DNA of 64,000 nucleotides from Cryptomeria japonica. Taxonomy: Eukaryota > Streptophyta > Pinopsida > Cupressales > Cupressaceae. Both the position numbers and the translations under genes were made by a program. The notes beneath the pieces are model-generated. The model did no database searches, had not been told where the DNA came from, and saw only the letters and a list, made by a program, of their open reading frames with translations. The stretch is taken from positions 97,819,897-97,883,896 of the forward strand of contig NC_081407.1 in NCBI RefSeq assembly GCF_030272615.1, given 5' to 3'. Below, piece by piece: positions 47,821-59,155 of this stretch (its first letter is position 1; the number at the start of each line of letters is the position of its first letter).

Positions 47821-48520
47821 CTAGTATCAAGATCATGATTCTATGTGTATTGCATTGGATATTGATTTCCCCCACACACTTTGGAATAGACTTTAGGAGA
47901 TCCAGCGAGACCCTCATATCTCTCCATTCCTAGATGATCCTATTGTAGATTGTTTCATTCCCTTTGTTGATGAAGATCACATACCCTTCGATGGTGATAC
48001 TTAAGAGGAAATTTATTATATCATAGGTCTTGCATGTTTTGACAATTTAGAGGCTTGTCTCATTCTTCAAGTACTCATCCTATCGAGACCTAATATTCAT
48101 CTTAAAGATTTTTTATTATTTTATATTATTATCACCAATTCCATAAACCCAATTGATTTAGTCTAGCATGGCATTAATCACCTTCTAAACATGACCACTT
48201 GGGATTCATATCTTTTGAATATATTATCCTTGTTTGAGGAGTTTAGAATTACATATGTTAAATATTATTTTGAGGATATTGATATCCTCTTTCATGATAG
48301 CTATGCCATCATTGGCAACCCATAATATTATCTTTGGCACTCATTCTACTTCGATCCTCACAAGATTCTTTATCATCATTTTGTTCCAACATGTGAATAT
48401 TTGCGAAGTTTTTAGAGACACAAGTCTATTTAGATTTGAATTTTGTATTTACCCAACTTATATAATGACATTTCTAGTCACCAATGTATTTATTTCTTCC
48501 TAAAGGAAAAAAAATGTTGT
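47820..48520 (+). pseudogene. Unidentified degenerate reading frame
   Basis: One plus-strand frame is readable for about 700 bp with only a few stops (TAG/TAA). It contains DHDSMCIALDIDFPHTLWNR, SPFLDDPIVDCFIPFVDEDH, IYYIIGLACFDNLEACLI and YFDPHKILYHHFVPTCEYL. The composition is protein-like, but I cannot name a family. It could be a third transposon gene or an older insertion. Confidence 0.35.
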
Positions 48521-48969
48521 TTGCAAGTAATGGATCATGTTTTTTCTTCAATCTTTCATCATTAGCATGTGACCTACTTCTTTATGGGGAGTTTTGTATT
48601 CTCAATTTATCTCTCTTATTAGTGGGGTATTTACTATAAAAAAGAGGCATTGGTTATTAGAGGAAGATAAAAGGATAAAGCAAAGAGAAAAAAAAGAAGA
48701 AAAAGGACATGTTATCATGTTTGTAAATATATAGTATATCTTTAGAGATTGGGCTAAGTTAGGAAGTAGTGAGGATTAATAGTGATAGTTAGAGTATTAT
48801 CTAATTTAAGAACCCTATTTTTCACACACACAAAAAAACACATTCATATTCATTATCATTTTAAAGTTCAATTTAAACATAAATTAAACATCTAACTTTT
48901 ACAAAAGAATCCTATAATTAAATACAAAATTTAGAAATATAAATTTAAACATTTAGACTTTTACGCATG

Positions 48970-49280
48970 ATTAAAACACACACACAGAGAGAGAGAGAGA
49001 GAGAAGGTAATTTGAGATACAACGAGTTAGAGAGAGAATAGATAATTTGAGAGATAGAGAGTAGGTAATGATAGAGAGAGGGTAACGTGTGAAAGAAAGA
49101 GAGGGGGTAATGTGTGTGTGTGTGAGAGAGAGAGAGAGGGGGTAATGTGTGTGTGTGAGAGAGAGAGAGAGGGGGTAATGTGTGTGTGTGTTGAGAGAGG
49201 GGATAATGAGAGATTGAGAGAGAGAGAGAGCGCATAATGACAAAGATGGTAACATGTACGTGTGTGTGTGAGAGAGAAGG
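48970..49280. repeat. GA/GT-rich minisatellite
   Basis: Runs of (GA)n and (GT)n joined by GGGGGTAATG repeat at least four times with a unit of about 40-50 bp (near 49090, 49139, 49175 and 49200). This explains the Ser/Leu/His/Thr-rich minus-strand frames, which are not genes. Confidence 0.85.
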
Positions 49281-49964
49281 GGGGTTTATTGTTGATTTTC
49301 ATCTAGGGTTTATTGTTTGTTAATTTTTTAGGGTTTGTTGTTCGTTTATTTTCTAGGGTTTATTGATCATTTTTTTCTATCTAGGGTTTAGTGTTTGTTT
49401 TTCTGTTCAGGGTTTATTGTCTATTTTTTGTGTCTAATGTTTATTGTTTGTTTATGTTTTTATTTTTTGTTTTTTTCCTATGGTTTTTACTATTCATGTT
49501 TTTTGTTTTTTTCCTACGGTTTTTACTATTCATGTTTTTTGCAATATTTAAAAATTAAAAAATATTTTAAATATGAAATAAAATAAAATAAAAAACATTT
49601 TTCAAATTTTAAAACACTAAAATTAAAGAATAACAATAAATTAACATTTTTTTATGAAAAATAATAAAAATAAATAAAACAGAAAATAAAAATAAAACTA
49701 AATACCTGGAAGGAGGTAAAAAATGGTCTGGGGGGTCAGTTGGGATGAAAAAAACAGGTACCCGTGCTCCTCTGAAACATCTACCCGTTTTTGAAATAGT
49801 GAAAATGAGGGAAAATGTTTTAAAAAAATAAATAAATACATTCCAAAAACGGGCACCTATTTTTGAATGGCTCGGGCACCCGAAGCAAAACGGGTGCCTG
49901 ATTTGTAAAAATCCGGCACCCGTTTCTAGGGGGCTCTTTTCCCAACCCGCAGACTTTCATGGGA
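49281..49964. other. Right end of the DNA transposon with TTAGGG-like and GGGYGCC repeats
   Basis: 49300-49425 has five interspersed copies of CTAGGGTTTATTGTT-like units. 49755-49940 has about five copies of a GGGYACC/GGGTGCC motif in both orientations (AAAAACGGGCACCTATTTTT; GGGCACCCGAAGCAAAACGG; CCGGCACCCGTTTC). These may be transposase-binding sites. Confidence 0.5.
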
Positions 49965-49990
49965 TTGGGACCCAACTTTGTGCATTTACC
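49965..49990 (-). repeat. Right terminal inverted repeat of the DNA transposon
   Basis: The reverse complement starts GGGTAAATGCACAAAGTTGG and pairs with 38126-38151. It is followed by the CATAA duplication. Confidence 0.7.
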
Positions 49991-52592
49991 CATAAATCTT
50001 GATAAAACAACATATGATACCGACAAATCCTGTAAGTCAAATGATACAGTAGCTACGATTACCATAACTCCTAGAGACAGAGACTGTGCAGTAGTTTCTC
50101 ACCGATCAAAGGTAACTTTACAAGGGATACCACCAAATCATCCACCAGCAGTAGGGAATTATAATGTTGTTGAGCAACTTAAGAAAAATCTGACACAGAT
50201 ATCATTATTCGAACTTTTGCGTATTTCACCCACTCATAGAGCTATACTCGATAAAGCACTTCAAGATTCAGTAGTGGACAAAGATATAGATGAAAATGCC
50301 TTCCAATATATGGTAGGGAATTTGACACAAGGCACACGTATTGCATTCACAGAACAAGATATTCCTAGTGATAGACTACTTCATAATGACCCACTACATC
50401 TAGAAGCTTACATTCATAAGAGAAGAATCAGAAGAGTACTCATAGATGGAGGAGTTGGTCTCAACATTTGTACTTTAAAGATGGTTAAGGCACTGGGATA
50501 TTCTGAACTTCATATTGATTCTTCCAAGAGGATAAATATCAAGGCATACGATGACGAAGAACGTCCATCAAAAGGCATTGTAACATTACCCATACAAGTG
50601 GGACCTATAACAATAGAAGTCACTTTTCAAGTCTTGGACAGAGAGCTAGGATATAACATGTTATTGGGTCGCCCATGGATCCACACCATGGAATCAGTGC
50701 CATCCGCATTTCATCGGTGTGTCAAATTCCCATATAATGGTATTGAAATCACCACAAGGGGTGATCCAAATCCCTTCCAACATTGCAATTACTTGAAAGA
50801 AAGTGTGGATAATCAGGTACCTATCAATCAAGTAGCACCTCTCACTACACAACTGGAGACATTAAAAATCACAGAAACAAAAAAGGATATGCCTACAACC
50901 TCCTCCTTACAAATAAAAGATATGGGTTGTGGATAATATTCTATTGCAAATACTTTAAGTGGGAAACAATTGTCTCTTTCTCCTAAGTCTTTTGGAAAAC
51001 CTCACAATATAGTACAAAAACAAGACAAAGGAAAACAAATTGTCAGATACACAGAATCATGCTCTTTCATTAGATGGGGTGACTTACAAGAAGAATCCCT
51101 GAACAAAGATATTAACCATTGGATATATAGAGAAGAAGATCACATGACAATACCCAAAATACACACAAATCAGTATGGCAATAGATTCAAAATGCTCCAA
51201 AGACATGGATATGATTGTACCACAGGCCTAGGGTTACAGAAACAAGGAAGACTAGAACCTATTGTTCCTAATGATAATCCAGGGAATCAAGGATTGGGAT
51301 ATAAGCATGTACAACATATCACAGAAGCAAGACAACGTACCCTTGATATACTAAATCAACCAAGGAAATCGTTAGACTACATACCACAAAGGGATTTTTC
51401 CGCACAGGTGCTTCCATATTCATCTCAAACGAGTAATCAGGTATCCACATCATCTAGTGCAAAATTAGATGGAGAAGACAAGACAACTCCTACAAGAACC
51501 TAGCACTAAGTCACAAAATGATGCAGTTGTCGATACAACAGTATAGGCTAATGTTGCAACAGAGACAGGTTTACCACCACCAGCTGAATCTCATCCATCA
51601 TTATTGTCACTGTTTATGCCATGAGAAATGACTCATGCTCAACCAAACGAATCAGATGAAAAATATTGCAAAGGCTTATACCAGGCTTAAGAAGGGTAAC
51701 TAATGTCCAAAGAAGACTAGTCCATCTACACCAGAATCAGTGGCAGGTTCATGAAGAAATAAGTGATGATAGCTCACATGATGAAACATATATTGAAAGT
51801 GAGACAAACTCTCACAACTACGAGTTCTTGTCACTCCATGATTCAAGCCCACCAACAAGTGTAATATTAAGGTATCAAATAAAGGCTATACAAGATAAAA
51901 ATACACAAAGTCATTCAAACAATCAAGTCTTCATATTATCAGAGTCTACTATAGAAGGGAGTAATGATTTACCCCTGCTGCATTCACACTTGATTGATTG
52001 GGGGCAAGAAGGAAAATCAATGCTGGATTGGTTTGAAATGACGAAGCAATTTTAGAATTTCTCGAAGTCAGAGAGGGATTTCCACAAGGTGATCACAAAG
52101 TAGGGTTTGTTGTAGACCTGGATAGAACAACATACTTTGGAGAAGAAAGTTCTTTTGCAATAGAAGATAAGGATCAAACTACCCATAATGGAAAAACCAA
52201 GTTGGGTAATCTTCCTATGGAAAGAGAAAGTTCAGCATTGCTTATAGAGGAAACAAAAGAAGTAAACATAGCAGAAGGGGAGGTTGTACATAACATTCAT
52301 TTGGCAAAATCTCTAAGGAAAGAAGAAAAAGATAGATTCATTCATTTTTTCAAGAAATGACCTATCAAATTTGCTTGGTCCTATGCAAATATGCTAGGCT
52401 TAGACTCTGAATTAGTGTTGCATCATTTACCTTTAATACCAGGAGTTAAACCTTACAAGCAAAAATTGAGAAAAATGCATCCAAGTATTGCATTACTGGT
52501 TAAAATAGAACTACAAAAGTTATTGGATGTAGGTTTCATTAGACCTATTGATTATGCAGAATGGATATCCAACCTGGTACATGTGACTAAAC
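49991..52592 (+). pseudogene. Tat aspartic protease, G-patch and RT start
   Basis: Continues the gag frame. The protease core has YNVVEQLKKNLTQISLFELL, RRVLIDGGVGLNICTLKMVK (50425-50490; IDGG in place of D-S/T-G), and YNMLLGRPWIHTMESVPSAF. A G-patch follows at about 51167-51305 (YGNRFKMLQRHGYDCTTGLG, NQGLGYK), a glycine-rich RNA-binding domain known in some plant retroelement proteases. A frameshift near 52030 moves the frame (ILEFLEVREGFPQGDHKVGF), which reaches the RT start (HHLPLIPGVKPYKQKLRKMH; GFIRPIDYAEWISNLVHVTK). Stops include 50934, 51501 and 52357. Confidence 0.85.
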
Positions 52593-55068
52593 TGATGAGG
52601 AGGTATGATAGAAGTTGGTCTTCTTTTGATGTTGGTGGGCTTTTGTTCTCAATGTGCTTCCCAAATCAATCCCTAGGCACAAATGGGATTCTTCTAAACC
52701 TTTCTCCTATCTCATCCTCTCTATTCAACACTGCTTGTACCCTATTGTATTGTACATCACTCCTCCTTACCTTCCATGCTAAGGCATTCAAATCTGAAAA
52801 GTGTCACCAAAAATGAACAAGTTTGGTTGTCCAACTGGCTAAATCTCCTCTCTTCCAGGAATGGGCAACTGTTGGAGAACCATGGTTTACCTAACCTTGT
52901 TTGTACCTTTAAGGATTTCAATCATATTAATGTGTTGATTGAGCATCTGGACAGGTCTGCAAAGTCTGATGACTGTCCTTCACCTTTCAATAGTGAAAAT
53001 ATCCAAGTTGGATGCAAAGAACGTTGGTTTACTCAAGGCAACTTCTAGGTTCAAATGGTCATTTTGATCAAATGACTTAATGCAATGTAGTGGAGCTTGT
53101 AGTAGGGTGTCTCAGGTCTTAACTGATTAGTTTTGATGTTTTGAAACAATCATTTACTTCTCCTTACCGATTTCATGAAATTGTCAAATTGACCCCAAAA
53201 AGGCTACTAGAATTAGCCCTAGTTTTTTTTGTGAAAATTGTTCACCCTGCTCAATCTACTAAACTTCATGGAAAACCCTTGGAGATGTGGTCTATTGATG
53301 ATGAAGACTCAAGGATTTTTGCTATGGCAAGTACTGTACGGACTGTTTGAGGACTGTCCCACAAAAGAGGCATTTTTCAAGGGTTTTTGAAGGTTTTAGT
53401 GAGGGTTTGCAAATTGAAGATCTTCTCCATGATGATAGACCCAATTCAAATGTTCAAACCTTGCTATGAAATCTATCAAACACTTCCAAGGATCCAAAAG
53501 CCATCTTAGAATATTGTCATTATATCAAACAAATGCCATACTGCTGCCCTTACACAGAAAAAACAGTCTAGAGGACTGCGACAACAATGTTTTTAATGTT
53601 TTTCATACATTTTCAACATTGGTAAACCAAATACAATGAAAGGTTATCAAATACAGATGCAACAATGCCTTGATAGAAGTTGTAACACCCTGCAAAACAA
53701 ATAGGAAAGGATTTCTTATGACTGTTGTTCATACACCGCCATCACTGCACTTTAACAGTCTTAAAACTGTTTACACTTTCTTTCTTTCTTTTATTTTGCT
53801 TCTTCACACTATCCCTGGCCTGCAAAAGGGTGTTAATGGCAAGGTAAAATAATACATATATCCTCTTCAGGGATCTTATAAGTTTGAACACTCAAAAGAT
53901 GCCACAAAACATGACAGCACTATAAGACTGTGATAGAGAATACACCTTTCTAGGATCCTTATTTAGGTCCTTTACAATCAGATTGTGTATCTTGTCTTCC
54001 TAACATTGAAAACACTTGTAATTACATTCCCATGATGCATAAAAGAGGAATCCATCATCCCATACTGTCCATTTGGGAGGTTGGCACTGAGATTTCAACA
54101 ATGAAACAATGACACACTGTTTTACAATCTGATTACAACTTTTCTTCTTGCATCCAACCAAGTCATGAGAGAGACAAGGATGGTAAAAGGCAATGATGAC
54201 TCTTTCCAACTTAATTCTTCTTCAACATTTCAAAGTACAGTGCTATGAACAGCAAAGTACCATTCAAACAAATTTAAGAATACCCAAGCCAAGTTGCTCA
54301 CTTCACATACTTGCCATGGGCTTACAAACACTTGTGCATTGCTGGAAAAGGAAAATAGATGTATGATACAGTATGTACAGAGGATCCAACAAATTTCCTC
54401 AAAGCCATGGATGAAGAGACTTTGAAGAAATTAGTTGGACCATGAATGATCTTCCATTGGAACCACAAAACAATGCCTTTTCCAAGAGCACTTCAAACAA
54501 AACTTGTTCCAAATCACTACTCAAACATCAAATGAGATCACACCAATTAAAAATAGGAGTAGTATGGACTCATGAAGCCATGGTACGGACTGTACTCTCA
54601 AAAGTGCAGGAAACTAGTTAAAACTCATAAAAACAAGAGCAAAACAAGTATTTCTTTTACTTTTCCAACATGAACTGCACATACAATGATGGGAACATGG
54701 TTTTTATACATGTGCCAACTTATTGAAGCCTTTGTATGGATAGGTACAGACTGGAACGAACCAAAACCAATGACTCAACATCATTAGAAACACTAAATAA
54801 ACATGCTCCAATTCCTTTCAAGGCTTTACAACATCAAAAATTCAAAAATTCTCATTTGGACCCAAAATTGACAGTTTTTGGCCCACTGAGCAAAAAAACA
54901 AAAATCTTGGAAACTCTTAAACAACAATGAGTTCCAAACCTTATTACACCACAAAACAAACCTATTAAACCTACTAGAAGCATAAAATAAACACACATGC
55001 TTAATTTGTAACAAAATGCTATACCTGCTAGGATTTGAGCATTCAGGTGCTCAGTTGCTCCTGCACCA
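52593..55068. mobile_element. 2.5-kb TG...CA insertion in the Tat RT, target duplication TAAAC
   Basis: Starts TGATGAGGAGGTATGATAGA and ends GCTCCTGCACCA. TAAAC is duplicated perfectly at 52588-52592 and 55069-55073. Removing it rejoins ...NLVHVTK to PIGGIRICMDF in frame. It has no internal direct repeat, PBS, polypurine tract or coding domain, so an unusually long solo LTR is the simplest reading. A non-autonomous element is possible. The motif TACGGACTGT/TACAGACTG recurs (53336, 54581, 54742). Confidence 0.8.
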
Positions 55069-56650
55069 TAAACCCATAGGAGGAATAAGAATCTGTATGG
55101 ATTTTCGGGATCTGAATAAAGCTTGTCCTAAGGATGACTTCCCGCTACCCAATATGGATATGATAGTTGACCTAACAACTAGAAATGAAATGCTATCCTT
55201 AATGGATGGTTTCTCAGGATACAACCAGATTAAAATTGCACCAGAAGATCAACATAAAATAGCCTTTACATGCCCATGGGGAACATACTGTTGGAATGTG
55301 ATACCATTTGACCTCAAAAATGCCGAAGCAACATACCAAAGAGCCATGACAACATTGTTTCATGACACGATCCAAAACATAATGGAAGATTATGTGGATG
55401 ACATATTGGATAAATCATAAACAAGAGAAGGTCACCTTATGGTCCTTGCACAGATATTTGATCAGTTGGAGTAGAATAATGTCATACTAAACCCAAATAA
55501 GTGTGTGTTTAGTGTAACAACAGGTAAACTGTTAGGGTTTATAGTGTCAAACAAAGGAATTGAAGTAGACCCTGCCAAGGTCAAGGCAATCATTTATATG
55601 CAACCTCTGTCAACACTTAAACAACTCAGAGGGTTACAAGGAAGACTACAATCCATAAGGAGATTCATAGCACAATTGGCAGATAAGTGTCACCCAGTCT
55701 AGCATTTACTCAGGAAAGGAGTTACTTTTAAATGGACAGAACAATGCCAGGAAGCTTTCCAAGCTCTGAAAGATTCTTTTAAAAACACCAGTGTTAGTAT
55801 CACCTACTCCAGGAAAACCTCTATTGTTATACATATCAGCAACCAACTCAACTCTAGGAGCTCTTTTGGCACAACATGATGACAAAGGAAAAAAAAGAGC
55901 CATTTATTATATAAGTAAGACTCTTATTGACTGTGAGCTTAATTATACCCCTATAGAGAAAGCATGCTTAGCAGTAATCTTCGCATCCCAAAAGCTTAGA
56001 CATTACATGCTAAGTCATAAGGTACAATGCATTGCATGCTTTGATCCACTCAAGCACCTATTGAGTAGAGCAACATTGACCAAGCGATTGGCTAAGTGGG
56101 TCATGATCTTGAGTGAGTTTGATATAGAGTACATAGACAGAAAGGCCATTAAAGGACAGATTATAGCAGATCAGTTAGCAGAGGATCCTTTACAAGATAG
56201 TCATCCATTACTCATAGACTTTCCAGACGAATCAGTGTTTACATTGACAACATCTTTAATGTGGAAATTATAATTTGATGGGTCATATACAAGTCATGGA
56301 TCTGGAGCAGGGATTCTCTTCATTACTCCTCAAGGGGATTCTATACTTAAATCATTTAGGATAAATTTTCCATGCACAAACAATATAGCCGAATATGAAG
56401 CTCTTCTCATAGGACTTCGTACAACTATACAGTGGAGAATACAAGAATTACAGGTCTATGGTGATTCACAATTGATTGTAAACCAATTCAATCATGATTA
56501 CAACATGAAGGATGACAAACTCATGCCTTATAAGAAGCTAGTAGAAGATTACAAAGAGCACTTCAACAAAATCACCTTCGAACAGATCCCAAGAATACAA
56601 AACAAGGCAGCAGATGCAATGGCTACCATAGGATATCTTTTGAATATGCC
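55069..56650 (+). pseudogene. Tat RT, RNase H and second (archaeal-type) RNase H
   Basis: RT continues with GGIRICMDFRDLNKACPKDD, FSGYNQIKIAPEDQHKIAFT, and the YVDD catalytic motif near 55391. The connection ends in LRGLQGRLQSIRRFIAQLAD. RNase H (about 55790-56230): LLLYISATNSTLGALLAQHD, NYTPIEKACLAVIFASQKLR. The second RNase H (about 56272-56640): FDGSYTSHGSGAGILFI, NNIAEYEALLIGLR, LQVYGDSQLIVNQF, with the D-E-D residues present, and RIQNKAADAMATIG. In-frame stops occur at 55418, 55472, 55700 and 56271. A frameshift near 55780 lies in CTTTTAAAAAC. Confidence 0.9.
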
Positions 56651-56931
56651 TACTAATGAAACTTAGTTTGAGTTCATCATAGAATAGTTGATGCTACCGG
56701 CTTATGAGACTCCTCTAGCAGAGTATGTATGTACAATTGTGGGTCTAGAATCACCTTGGTACAATGAAATATATACATATTTACAGACTCAATATATGTC
56801 ACCGGATCTGTCTAGAAATTTAAAAAAGACCTTTATTCGTCAGGCATCTAGATACACCATTATAGTTGATACTTTGTACAGAAAGGGCTTTGATGGAACT
56901 CTTCTTCGATGTCTTGATGAGAATGAAGCAT
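56651..56931 (+). pseudogene. Tat integrase, N-terminal part (split by the next insertion)
   Basis: Reads ETPLAEYVCTIVGLESPWYN, then SRNLKKTFIRQASRYTIIVD, TLYRKGFDGTLLRCLDENEA, the segment just before the integrase zinc finger. It is interrupted after GAAGCA by the LTR at 56932 and resumes at 63550. One stop lies near 56664. Confidence 0.8.
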
Positions 56932-57666
56932 TGTTGGCAAATGCACACTCCAATGAGAAATTGTAAGTGATTGAAGGTTTTGTCATTGATGGCAACCTTG
57001 CAATCATAGGACACCGACGGTGAAAGGAAGGATACCGACACCTTGGCTGACTTCAATTTTGTTTGAAATGTATTTTGTAATTAATTATAAAATCATTGTA
57101 AGCCGACATGGCGAGTTGTAATATGACTCATATATGTATGAGATCATTTTGTAATAGGAAATATGATGTGATAGGATGCGAGATAAGTAGACCTAATATG
57201 CGAAATATTGGTTAAGGATTTATGTTGTAGCAGATCTTAAACCGGTACTAAATCTGGCATAGCAGATGTTGATTTGAAGTAGTACAAGACATTGGATTAG
57301 TATAATCCATTTTTGTAAGTCAGTGTGACTTCTTTTGTAATTGAGCAATGAGCTCTAGGCACTTGGCCTTCCTGCATGTGCAGGCCCCTATTGTAAGAGT
57401 AATATTCCCTTATTGGCCAGTAAGCGAATATTGTGGGTCACAAATCCCACCGAGGTTTTTCCCACATCGGGTTTCCTCGTTAAAATACTATTTTATGGTG
57501 TGCTTCTCACGTGGTTACTGTTATTCTTGTTTACTGCATTATTTCTGGTTTTACCGGTACACAGTTTTAATATATTTTTCATGTTCTAAGTCAAGTAAAT
57601 TTATATACCGGTTAGATACCAATTCACCCCCCCTCCCCCCTCTCAGTATCTTTAGGAATCCTAACA
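56932..57666 (+). repeat. 5' LTR of the pol-less element
   Basis: Collinear with 62777-63549 except for about 37 bp missing near 57020 (the region containing GACAAGCTACCGACACTGG in the other copy) and a length difference in a C run near 57628. Confidence 0.92.
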
Positions 57667-57668
57667 AT

Positions 57669-57680
57669 TGGTATCAGAGC
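57669..57680 (+). other. Primer-binding site (initiator-Met tRNA type)
   Basis: TGGTATCAGAGC, two bases after the 5' LTR end. Confidence 0.92.
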
Positions 57681-57737
57681 TTGGTCCTCTATTTTCAAAA
57701 TCCTAACAGCTTCAGGAAGATCTTGTCACAGGTAGAG

Positions 57738-58850
57738 ATGGAAAATTTGAGAAAACAATTGGAAACAACTCTTGCAGACTATGATGCAGAAAAAGTGAAG
57801 AATATCAAACTTGAGGATGATTTGAAAACTGCTCAGGATATTATTCAAGCACTTTAAGAGAATTTTACTATTGCAAGGAACAAGAGAAGAGAACTTTCTG
57901 AAAAGATGCAGAATGAGGAAAATGAAAAGGAAACTCTTAATGATTTGATAAACAAGCTAAGACAAGAGATCAGTACAACAAAGAATGAGATGCAAGATAT
58001 GACTATGAGATTTTGTAAAGAAATTGAAGATAGAAAGAAGAATGAAGAAGACTTGGTTAGAAGACTAAATGATGCTGGAAATTAAAACACAAGACCCAGT
58101 CATGAAAATGATATGTTGAAGACAGATCTTATGCACACACAAAATGGCAGAACTAAACTCATAAGATAGAAAGGAATGTTGGAGAGTGAACTGACTGCTG
58201 CAAATCATCACAAGGAGAAATTCAAGAAAAGTTCAGAAGAGCTAAGTGACCTGCTAAAGAATCAGAAACCTAATGGTGATACAAATGGCCTTGGCTTTGA
58301 AGTTGGTGAAAGCTCCGATACTGCAAACAATCATGATCATAACAAACCGGTAAGACAACCTACTGCTTACAAGTTTAATGGAAAATGCTTTAACTGTAAC
58401 AAGTATGGTCATAGAGAAAATCAATGTAGATCTAGAAATTATCAGAACACTAATACACCCACCGGTCGATGTTCCAAATGCAACAAAATTGGTCATGATT
58501 CAGAAAATTGTAGAATGAATGTGAGATGTTATGTTTGTGGGGGATTTGGGCACTTATCTAATCAATACAAAACACATACCGACATATGATATAGGAAAGA
58601 TATTCAAAAAAACAATGTGACTTGTTATGCCTATAACAAAATTGGACATATTGCAAAATTTTGTAGAAGTAAGGCATCACCGGAAAATAACAAAGGTCCC
58701 AGTTTGAAAGGTAAAGAAAAGGTTGAAGAGGTAAAGCAAGAATTCTCAAAACAATGGATCAGAAAGTCAAATCTGAATGTTGATGGGAATACTCCTCCAC
58801 CGGTAGAACAGAGTAACACTCCACCGACAGGAGACTCTTCATCTAACTGA
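57738..58850 (+). pseudogene. Gag-like frame: coiled coil plus four zinc knuckles, no capsid domain
   Basis: One frame from ATG 57738, 72 bp past the LTR. Residues 1 to about 150 are a Lys/Glu/Leu-rich coiled coil (MENLRKQLETTLADYDAEKV; LINKLRQEISTTKNEMQDMT). The C-terminal part has CCHC knuckles CFNCNKYGHRENQC and CSKCNKIGHDSENC, then two damaged ones (CYVCGGFGHLSNQY; CYAYNKIGHIAKFC), and a Pro/Thr-rich tail. The usual capsid (UBN2-type) domain of Copia gags is absent. Stops are at 57855, 58083, 58167 and 58587. The knuckles would bind nucleic acid in the particle. Confidence 0.8.
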
Positions 58851-59155
58851 AGAAAAATCCTTTGGGGGTTTAGCAACAAAATGAAAAATTTGCTATTATT
58901 ACCTCGGTTAACGGTAAGAAGTTGAAATTGCTTCTATACCAACAAATGACTTAAGTTGTGACTTAACCGAAAGGCATTAAATGTGGTAGTTGGCAAAAAT
59001 AACATTATAAAGCAAGTGTTTTGGCACCTTTTTCATTCACCAAGCATTCAAATCCTCAAGAGTGTGAAAATTCCTGAGCAAAGGTATTCTAAGCGAAGAA
59101 GTGAAGCAATCCATCAAAGCATTCATCCCTAAGGCATATTGAGGTACTTATAGCT
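58851..59155. other. Spacer between the gag-like frame and the large ORF
   Basis: 305 bp without a gene. No splice sites were assessed with confidence. Confidence 0.4.

Larger units (their letters stand above)
38126..49990. mobile_element. Large DNA transposon-like element, unassigned superfamily (11,865 bp)
   Basis: Inserted exactly within Tat gag-pro: CATAA occurs at 38121-38125 and 49991-49995, and deleting one copy plus the insert restores the Tat frame. The ends are inverted repeats: 38126-38151 against the reverse complement of 49965-49990 match at 19 of 26 positions without gaps, both starting GGGT and sharing AAGTTG.GTCCCA. Inside are a plus-strand transposase-like gene (39214-42403), a minus-strand seven-exon gene (44426-46512), a 256-bp direct repeat, a GA/GT minisatellite and subterminal GGGYGCC repeats. 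No LTR, PBS or RT belongs to it. I cannot match a 5-bp duplication plus GGGT ends to a plant DNA-transposon superfamily from memory. Confidence 0.8.

Noticed and set aside
48945-49302. Three overlapping minus-strand frames rich in Ser, Leu, His and Thr
   Set aside because: They are translations of the (GA)n/(GT)n minisatellite and have no gene-like features.
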